Assembly (NCBI GenBank): GCA_023807065.1 | Contig: JAJJLU010000742.1 | Coordinates: 1 to 20,460, forward strand | Source of the DNA: Isotricha intestinalis | Taxonomy: Eukaryota; Ciliophora; Litostomatea; Vestibuliferida; Isotrichidae | Length of the DNA stretch: 20,460 nucleotides | Direction: 5' to 3' | Part shown: positions 1-6,416 of the stretch, piece after piece | Layout of the letters: every line of letters begins with the position of its first letter | Position numbering within the stretch: the stretch's first letter is position 1 | Translations under genes and position numbers: made by a program | Notes under the pieces: model-generated | The model's database searches: none | The model's input: only the letters and a program-made list of their open reading frames with translations | What the model was told of the DNA's origin: nothing

Positions 1-26
1 CCCCAATCCCCAATCCCCAATCCCCA
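1..26. repeat. Telomeric repeat (CCCCAAT)n, chromosome end
   Basis: Three perfect 7-base CCCCAAT units are followed by CCCCA, after which the sequence drops abruptly to AT-rich DNA. The C-rich strand runs 5' to 3' inward from the end, the correct polarity for a left telomere. The unit differs from Tetrahymena (CCCCAA), Euplotes/Oxytricha (CCCCAAAA) and Stentor-type repeats. I recall C4A2T telomeres from rumen trichostome ciliates. Only about 3.7 units are present, which probably reflects assembly trimming. Confidence 0.95.
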
Positions 27-207
27 TAAAATTATTATTTTTTCTTTTTTAAATTATTTCAAACTAAAAAAACATAAAGAGATAGATAATCAAAATAATT
101 TATACAGACACAATTTTTATTTAAATTATTTAATTAAAAATAAATTTAATTTAAAATAATGTTGTTATTATTCTTTAAGTAACTTATTTTTTCTAATTAA
201 TTATAAC
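27..207. other. Short AT-rich subtelomere, no gene seen
   Basis: These 181 bases between the telomere and the stop of the first gene are almost pure A/T. I see no tandem repeat, no recognisable chromosome-breakage sequence of the Tetrahymena type, and no RNA gene. Such a compact subtelomere is usual for ciliate macronuclear chromosomes formed by developmental fragmentation. Confidence 0.6.
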
Positions 208-1281
208 TTAATTAACAATATTTTCGTCGCTATAATTTTCACTTAAATTTAAAGCTTCTTCAATAGCATTTGAGTCTGCCCTTTTTTTGATTTCTTTTTT
301 AGTATTTATATGTAAATCACAAAAATATAATATAATAACTTCAGCAATAACACCTGAAAAAAATATATTTATTATTCCAATAATAGAATTTATAATGGAA
401 CTATTTGAATTATTTCCAATTAAAATTAATTTAAGAAAATGTCCTAAAATATCAGTTAAAGATTGATGATAAGGAGAATAAATATAACATATTAAAATAT
501 CAAAAATAGGAAAAATAACATTAAATATAAAATATAAAATAAATGGACATACTTCAAGATTTTGTAATTTGTTATAAAACATTTTTTTAAAATATATATT
601 TTTTTTATTTTGATTTGCAATAAAATAATAATATCCATAAACCAACAAATTTTTTAAAATATTAACACTTACATCAATTGCAGAAATAAAAAATGGATTT
701 ATATATAATGATTCCATATTATATTTTAAAAAAGATCTTAAAACTCCTCTGAAATAGTAATATAAAAATGAATAAAAGCAATTAAATATAAATGGATAAA
801 TGTGTATTTTATTAAATTCTTCATAAAGATTTGGATAAAAAAATATTACCATACATAAAATTATCACACTTAATAATTGATGTCTATAAATACTTTTGTT
901 GTTTAATCCTATTATTATAATTCCTATGAATGTTATATTAGAAAAACATGAATAAATTCTTATTTCTTTATTTAGTTTAATTCCATTTAATAAAGGAATT
1001 ATACTAAATAAAAGATATAATATAATTATAGACAAATATTGTTTATATCCAGGTGTTATTATTTCTATATTTTCTAAATTTTCTTTGTTATGATGTTTTG
1101 ATAAATATTTATTTCTTATTAATAGACATATTATACTTATAATAATTGAAAATAAAAGAGTTAAATCATGAATGAAAGCAATTGTATATTTATCATATCT
1201 AAAAATAAAGAAAATTGATATACAATTGATAATTATATATATTATCTTTTTATCAAAAGAAAAAGAAATAGGAATCTTCAT
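208..1281 (-). CDS. Polytopic membrane protein, possibly DMT/SLC35-like transporter
   Basis: A 357-residue, strongly hydrophobic protein. I count about ten candidate membrane helices, near residues 11-28, 36-56, 81-98, 110-126, 134-150, 160-178, 199-220, 244-268, 274-290 and 297-320. A polar C-terminal tail of about 37 residues follows (KKEIKKRA, then acidic/Asn-rich). Ten helices, with a basic loop before the fifth helix and the sixth helix starting a second half, resemble the drug/metabolite transporter superfamily (EamA/SLC35, often nucleotide-sugar carriers). No diagnostic motif is clear, so substrate and family are inference only. There is no cleavable signal peptide beyond the first helix. 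The ATG is the first available and the stop is TAA. It is transcribed toward the telomere and is divergent from the SfsA gene, sharing the 1282-1692 gap. It is the terminal gene of the chromosome. Confidence 0.7.
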   Translation of the reverse strand: MKIPISFSFDKKIIYIIINCISIFFIFRYDKYTIAFIHDLTLLFSIIISIICLLIRNKYLSKHHNKENLENIEIITPGYKQYLSIIILYLLFSIIPLLNGIKLNKEIRIYSCFSNITFIGIIIIGLNNKSIYRHQLLSVIILCMVIFFYPNLYEEFNKIHIYPFIFNCFYSFLYYYFRGVLRSFLKYNMESLYINPFFISAIDVSVNILKNLLVYGYYYFIANQNKKNIYFKKMFYNKLQNLEVCPFILYFIFNVIFPIFDILICYIYSPYHQSLTDILGHFLKLILIGNNSNSSIINSIIGIINIFFSGVIAEVIILYFCDLHINTKKEIKKRADSNAIEEALNLSENYSDENIVN

Positions 1282-1692
1282 TTTAATTATTTATATATTT
1301 TTAATAAATATTATTTGAATTTTATCAATTAAAAAATTTGAAAGAATCACTAAAATATTCTTAAAATAATATTTATAAGTATTCATCAAAATTATTTTTT
1401 ATTTTAAAAAGTATTAATAAAAAAATTAAAATTGGAAGTAATATTTATTTATGTTATTTCCATTTTTACATTTATTTATTTTATTATATTTATAAAACAA
1501 ATATATATATAATGATTTATAAATTAATATAAATAATAAAGCATAAACTATTAAAATAATAAATAAAAAAAACAAATATGAAATATTTAGAAAAAAAAAT
1601 TAAAATAAATAAAAAAAAAAAATAGAAAACATTTTTTTCTAGAAAATACTCAATAAAGTATAATAAACTAGAGTAAAAATAAAAATAAAAAA
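1282..1692. promoter_or_regulatory. Divergent intergenic region, probable two-way promoter
   Basis: The 411-base gap separates the starts of the membrane-protein gene (leftward) and the SfsA gene (rightward), so both promoters must lie here unless they are outside the gene ends. The last 130 bases are strongly A-rich on the + strand, with the leader running directly into AAAAAAATGG at the SfsA start. No TATA box or other site can be singled out in such AT-rich DNA. Confidence 0.4.
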
Positions 1693-2454
1693 ATGGTAAA
1701 AAAAATAAATTCCTTTTATAAATTTGATGAAGAATTAACAGAAGGAATAATAAAAGAAAGAAAAGGTCAATTTGTTCTTTTTGTAAAAATAAAAAATAAA
1801 GAATATAGATGTCATTGTCCAACAACAGGAGGAATAGGAGGAATAATATTAAAAAATATACCATGCTTATTATCAAAAAGTAAAAACCCAAATAGAACAA
1901 CTCAATACACAGTTGAAGCAATATCATTAGATAAACAAAGAACAAAAAACAAAAAATGGATTGGAATAAATCAAGTAGCAGTAAATAAATACATTGAATA
2001 TTTTTTAAAAGAAGGAAATTTTAATAAAATGATTAAGAAAGTAAATAATATTAAAAGAGAAGTAAAATTAGGAGATTCAAAATTAGATTTTGTAATAAAT
2101 AATAATTGTTATTTAGAAGTTAAATCACCATTACATAATTTAAATATTAAAATACCAAAATATATTCCTTTAAGAAAGAAAACAATTTTATATGCTGGAG
2201 ATAGATTAATTAAACATATGAATGAATTAGGGAAAAGTATAAAAAAAAATGAAAGAGCTATTATGTTAATTGCTTTTCAATATAATTCAGAAATATTTGG
2301 TGATAAAGAAGAAAAAGTTTTAATTAAAAATTATGATAAAATTAAAGAAGCTGTTGATAAATTAAATAAAACTGGAGTTGAATCATGGCAAGTTAATATG
2401 TCTATTAATAGTAAAGGAATACAATTTTTAGATCACTTTAATATTTCTGTTTAA
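1693..2454 (+). CDS. sfsA: SfsA-family protein (putative nuclease/DNA-binding), likely acquired from prokaryotes
   Basis: A 253-residue protein covering the whole SfsA family fold; bacterial members are about 230-240 residues. Visible signatures in order are: ERKGQFV near 22-28; the HCPTTG block at 41-46 (bacterial HCPNTG); SKSKNPNRTTQYT at 61-73 (bacterial S.S.NP.RK..YT); the NQVAVN helix at 93-98; KREVKLGDSKLDF at 121-133; and CYLEVKS at 139-145. D132, E142 and K144 fit the D...ExK core of PD-(D/E)xK nuclease folds; the N-terminal part corresponds to the OB-like domain. In E. coli SfsA was named for stimulating maltose fermentation and is described as DNA-binding; its true reaction is uncertain. 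The family is chiefly bacterial and archaeal. Codon use (AGA Arg, A/T third positions), A-rich leader and TAA stop match the neighbours, so the gene is adapted to this host. No targeting peptide is obvious. Start is the first ATG of the frame. Confidence 0.9.
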   Translation: MVKKINSFYKFDEELTEGIIKERKGQFVLFVKIKNKEYRCHCPTTGGIGGIILKNIPCLLSKSKNPNRTTQYTVEAISLDKQRTKNKKWIGINQVAVNKYIEYFLKEGNFNKMIKKVNNIKREVKLGDSKLDFVINNNCYLEVKSPLHNLNIKIPKYIPLRKKTILYAGDRLIKHMNELGKSIKKNERAIMLIAFQYNSEIFGDKEEKVLIKNYDKIKEAVDKLNKTGVESWQVNMSINSKGIQFLDHFNISV

Positions 2455-2504
2455 TATTATTATTTTTGAATTTTATTTTTTTTTCAATTATTTAAATAAT
2501 TTTA
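2455..2504. other. 50-base gap between two co-directional genes
   Basis: Only 50 bases, T-rich and including an uninterrupted run of about a dozen T, lie between the SfsA stop codon and the next ATG. They must hold the 3' end of one transcript and the 5' end of the next, or the two genes are read from one RNA. If the second protein started at its Met8, the gap would be 71 bases. Confidence 0.5.
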
Positions 2505-5500
2505 ATGAAGAATGGAAAATATATAATGACACAAAAAAATTGCTATTTAATTATATTTAAATATCAATATATTACTGCAAATTTATTTATTAACCAAGAA
2601 ATTCAAAGTATATATGATGAAAAAAATTTTAGTATTTATTCTCTTCCTATTTTTAATCAGAAACTTTTATTTTATTTAGAAAATTCATTTCAATTAAATA
2701 TTAAAACAAATTCAATTCCATCATCTAAATTATTTTCTCGTCAAAATGATATTTTTTTATTTTGTCCTAACTCATATTATCAATTTGGTTATTTTTCTGA
2801 AAATAGAGAATTTTTTTCAAAATGTTTTCAATATAATTTTTTTCAATCATATATAAATAAAATTAATAATGGAAATATTAAATTATTAAAAGATTTATTA
2901 AATGATGCTTCTAATCAAATTTTAATTGATAATCCAATTGATATTAATTTACTTTTAATTATATTAAATAATGAATTTTTACCTTTAGAAATGTATGAAA
3001 AAATTATTAAATATTGTAATAAAAAAAATATTAATTTTTCATTTAATAAAAATGATATTATAAATGGAAATGAAATAATTAAAAAGTTAATTGATAAATT
3101 TAATGATGAAGTAAATAAAGAAATAATTAAAGGATTAAAAAAAATAATTTTTTATTCAAGTTTTGTTTATGAAAAAAATCAAATTGAAAATATTCTTAAA
3201 GTAGAAAAGTCTATTGAAAAATTATCAAAAAAATTATTTAAATTAAAAGAAGGTATTATTATTACAAGAGAAAAAATTTTCAATGTTTTATTTAAAATAT
3301 GTTCTTCTGAAAAAGAAATAAATTTTATTCTTTCTCAATGTTTTAGTTTAAATGAATTTTTTCATATAATAAATAATAATTTAAATTATTTTTATGATTT
3401 TTTTAATAAAGAAAAAAAATTCATTAAAATTATAAATTACCCTTTAGTTTTTTATAAATATGATTTTATTTGGATTTTATCTTCAATATGTAATTTAATG
3501 AAGCAAAAAATTTTTGATTTCAATGAAAATAAAATATGGTCTTTATATTTTAATCATAAAAATATTTATTTACCTAAAGAATATAAAGAAATGTGTAATA
3601 TATATTATTCTATAAAAACAAGTGAATTTAATGAAATAATAAAATCAAATGTTTTATCATCCATTGAAAGTGTTTTTGAATTAAGTCAATTTTCTAATCA
3701 ACAAAAAGAACTTTTTAATTTTTTAGAATTTCTAATATCAAGTAATTATCGAGAAATAACATATTTTCAAAAAAAAATTAAAGATATTTTTCTTCATTTA
3801 AACATTGCTAATTTTGAAAATGAAGATTTTGAAAGATTAAAAAAAATAGATTATGAAAAAATTAACAATTATAGTTATAATAAAGCTTTTATTCAATTAA
3901 TTGAAAATATATCAACAATTAAAGGATTAAAAAAGATATTAAAATATTATGTTTATAAAAAGGGGAAAAAGAATAAAAAATATATTGAAAAAATTATTAA
4001 AAAATTTGGTTCTTTAACGGAAAAATTAAATAAGCAAAAAATAGAAAATATAATCTTTATAATACAAGAAATATTTAATATTCAATTAAAATATAAAATA
4101 GATTATATCTCTGAAATATTTTACTTTTTAGAAAGAGATTGTGATGAAAATAAATATATATTAATATGTGAATATTTCATAGAACATAATTCAAATGAAA
4201 AAATAAAAGATTTATCAAAGAAATATTTTTTAAAAAGAAGTGAAATTTTAACAAATTTTATAAGAACTAAAAACGGAGAAAAATATCAATATAATTTATT
4301 ATCATTTTTTCCAAATTGTAAAATATGTTATAATAGTTTACAAATAGGAATTTATTTTAAAGATAATTTTTATATGATAACAAAATGTATTAATAATCAT
4401 TATACAATGAAAACTCCACAACAATTTTTATTAGAAACAATAAAAGAATCAAAAGAAATTAATTGCATTAATAAAATTAAAGGAGGACATTTATTAGATG
4501 AATTATTATTTGTTTGTTATCATTGTACAAAAATCTTTTGTGAAAAATGTAAATTTGAACATGGAAATAATTACATTTATATTCCTTTATTAATTTATGA
4601 TTCTATGTGTTTAAATCATTTAAAGAAATATTATTTTTATTGTGTTGAATGTCAAAAAAATTTATGTGATTGTTGTTTAATTCAACATGAAAATATTATT
4701 ATTAAAACTTTAATGCCACATAAAATAATTAAATTAAATGATATGATTGATGAAGAAGAAGAAAATTTTCCTTTTCAAAAAAAGAAATTATTAATTAATG
4801 CAGAAAAAAAAATAATATCAGTTATTAAAAAAGTTCAAGAAATGAATTTATCAAATTACTTTATTTTACCTGAAAATTTTAATAATACTTTAATGAATTA
4901 TTCTCTTGTTAATTCTGCTTTTATTTCAATATTTGAGCATTTAGAAAATATAAATGAATTTAGAAGAGTTTATAGTATTTATAATAGAAATGTTATATTA
5001 AATTTTATAAATGTTTTTAATCTTGATGTTGAAAAAATTCAAATCAATGAAGAAAAATTTGATTTAAGAAAATTTATTTCATCAATAGGAGATAAATCTT
5101 CTTATTTATTAAAAGAAAAATTTTTTAATGTTGATTTAAAATATTCTATTCCTACATTAAATAAAGATTCTTGTTTTAAATTATATCAAAATAATTATTT
5201 TGTTTATAATAAAGGAAAATCTCTTTTTTTTATTAATTATCATACATTTAAATTAATTTCTGAAATTAAATTAGATAAAGAAATTATAAATTTTAATTTT
5301 CTTAAATCAAATGATATTATTATTACATTTTCTGATAAAACTATGCATTTAATTACTTATAATCTAGGAAAAAATAAATTAAAAATAAAACAAGAATTTA
5401 AAGAAGTTTTTAAATTTAAAGAAATTGAATATAGAGAATTATTAGCTTTTAACGATAATTATTTTAGTTTATGGACAAGAGATAATAAAAAAGATTTATA

Positions 5501-6011
5501 TTATTTGCAAAAAGATAAACCAATTAATTTAAATGAAATAATAATTGATGTTTATGATTCTGAAAAAAAATATATTGCAATTTCAAATACTTCTATTTTT
5601 TTTATTTCTAAAAAAAATATTCATGACAAAATAGAAATTGAAAATACTTTATATACAATTAAAAAAATATTAATAATTGAAAATTTTGTTGTTGTTCATG
5701 GATTTACAAATTCAAATAATACTTTTATTAATTTTATCGATCTTGAAACAAGAAAAAATACAAATTTATTTATTGATATTGGAATGGTTATTGAAATAGA
5801 TTATATTGGAAATAGTTATTTTCTTTTTTTAAAAAATGATAAAGTTTATACTACAAAATTAATTGGAGATAATTTTCAAACTTTTAATTCAAAGAATTTA
5901 ATTAAAAATATTGATAAACCTAATTTTTTTCAACATATTTATATTATTAATAATGGAATGATATGTATAAGGATTAATTATGAAGAATTTGAAGAATTTT
6001 TTTTTATTTAA
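2505..6011 (+). CDS. Large tandem B-box-like zinc-finger protein with beta-propeller-like C-terminus
   Basis: A 1168-residue soluble protein. Residues 1-600 are mainly helical and rich in Lys/Asn/Ile, with no domain I recognise. A Cys/His cluster follows. C605-x2-C608 and C628-x3-H632 form a first possible zinc site. C671-x2-C674-x4-C679-x2-C682-x3-H686 forms a second. C702-x2-H705-x7-C713-x2-C716-x4-C721-x2-C724-x3-H728-x10-H739 matches the B-box consensus closely. A helical stretch follows (about 750-870). From about 881 to the end, alternating short hydrophobic strands and polar turns suggest WD40- or NHL-type propeller blades. The layout recalls TRIM proteins (B-boxes, helix, C-terminal beta domain), with the first cluster possibly replacing a RING. 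A role in ubiquitin transfer or protein scaffolding is inference. Start at the first ATG; Met8 is a possible alternative. Stop TAA. Confidence 0.75.
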   Translation: MKNGKYIMTQKNCYLIIFKYQYITANLFINQEIQSIYDEKNFSIYSLPIFNQKLLFYLENSFQLNIKTNSIPSSKLFSRQNDIFLFCPNSYYQFGYFSENREFFSKCFQYNFFQSYINKINNGNIKLLKDLLNDASNQILIDNPIDINLLLIILNNEFLPLEMYEKIIKYCNKKNINFSFNKNDIINGNEIIKKLIDKFNDEVNKEIIKGLKKIIFYSSFVYEKNQIENILKVEKSIEKLSKKLFKLKEGIIITREKIFNVLFKICSSEKEINFILSQCFSLNEFFHIINNNLNYFYDFFNKEKKFIKIINYPLVFYKYDFIWILSSICNLMKQKIFDFNENKIWSLYFNHKNIYLPKEYKEMCNIYYSIKTSEFNEIIKSNVLSSIESVFELSQFSNQQKELFNFLEFLISSNYREITYFQKKIKDIFLHLNIANFENEDFERLKKIDYEKINNYSYNKAFIQLIENISTIKGLKKILKYYVYKKGKKNKKYIEKIIKKFGSLTEKLNKQKIENIIFIIQEIFNIQLKYKIDYISEIFYFLERDCDENKYILICEYFIEHNSNEKIKDLSKKYFLKRSEILTNFIRTKNGEKYQYNLLSFFPNCKICYNSLQIGIYFKDNFYMITKCINNHYTMKTPQQFLLETIKESKEINCINKIKGGHLLDELLFVCYHCTKIFCEKCKFEHGNNYIYIPLLIYDSMCLNHLKKYYFYCVECQKNLCDCCLIQHENIIIKTLMPHKIIKLNDMIDEEEENFPFQKKKLLINAEKKIISVIKKVQEMNLSNYFILPENFNNTLMNYSLVNSAFISIFEHLENINEFRRVYSIYNRNVILNFINVFNLDVEKIQINEEKFDLRKFISSIGDKSSYLLKEKFFNVDLKYSIPTLNKDSCFKLYQNNYFVYNKGKSLFFINYHTFKLISEIKLDKEIINFNFLKSNDIIITFSDKTMHLITYNLGKNKLKIKQEFKEVFKFKEIEYRELLAFNDNYFSLWTRDNKKDLYYLQKDKPINLNEIIIDVYDSEKKYIAISNTSIFFISKKNIHDKIEIENTLYTIKKILIIENFVVVHGFTNSNNTFINFIDLETRKNTNLFIDIGMVIEIDYIGNSYFLFLKNDKVYTTKLIGDNFQTFNSKNLIKNIDKPNFFQHIYIINNGMICIRINYEEFEEFFFI

Positions 6012-6416
6012 TTGTTATTATATTATTATATAAATATATAAATGAATGTTTTATATTGGAGGCTTTTTTTAAATAGTTTAATATTAAAAGATTAAAGTAT
6101 TTATATCTATATCATATTCAATTGATATACATTATAATATTTTTTTTCATTAACAGTAGAAAATAAATATTTAATATCAAAGACAATTGCAAACACGTAG
6201 TTAAAAAGAAATTATTTAATTGTTAATCATTCAAATATTACTCAATAATTGTAATTTAATTAAATATAATATTTTTTTAATCTTTCAACACCAAAATTAA
6301 AATTTAAAATAAAATTTAATAAAAATAAAAAATAATAACTAATAACCCAATAAATTTAAACAATTTAACAATAAATAACTTTTTTTTTAAATATCAAAGA
6401 AAAAAAAAAAGAAAAA
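6012..6416. other. Convergent intergenic region (3' ends of two genes)
   Basis: The 405 bases lie between the stops of the B-box gene (+) and the CBM20/EEP gene (-). No ORF or RNA gene is seen. The stretch contains one GGAGGC-T(n) element (see 6058) and is A-rich toward its right end. Poly(A) signals cannot be told from background in this composition. Confidence 0.5.
6058..6068 (+). repeat. GGAGGCTTTTT element, copy 1
   Basis: This 11-base string recurs exactly, in the same orientation, at 9441-9451. The two copies sit outside opposite ends of the CBM20/EEP gene. G/C-rich strings are rare in the window's intergenic DNA, which makes the match notable. Function unknown. Confidence 0.4.

Noticed and set aside
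1517..1945. 142-codon minus-strand frame rich in Phe/Leu/Ile
   Set aside because: It overlaps the SfsA gene on the opposite strand and its hydrophobic make-up is the complement of Lys/Asn-rich coding DNA and an A-rich leader; no independent support.
1693..2454. SfsA gene as bacterial contamination in the assembly
   Set aside because: It lies between a ciliate-type telomere and eukaryotic genes, uses the same AT-rich codons and TAA stop, and has an A-rich leader with no ribosome binding site.
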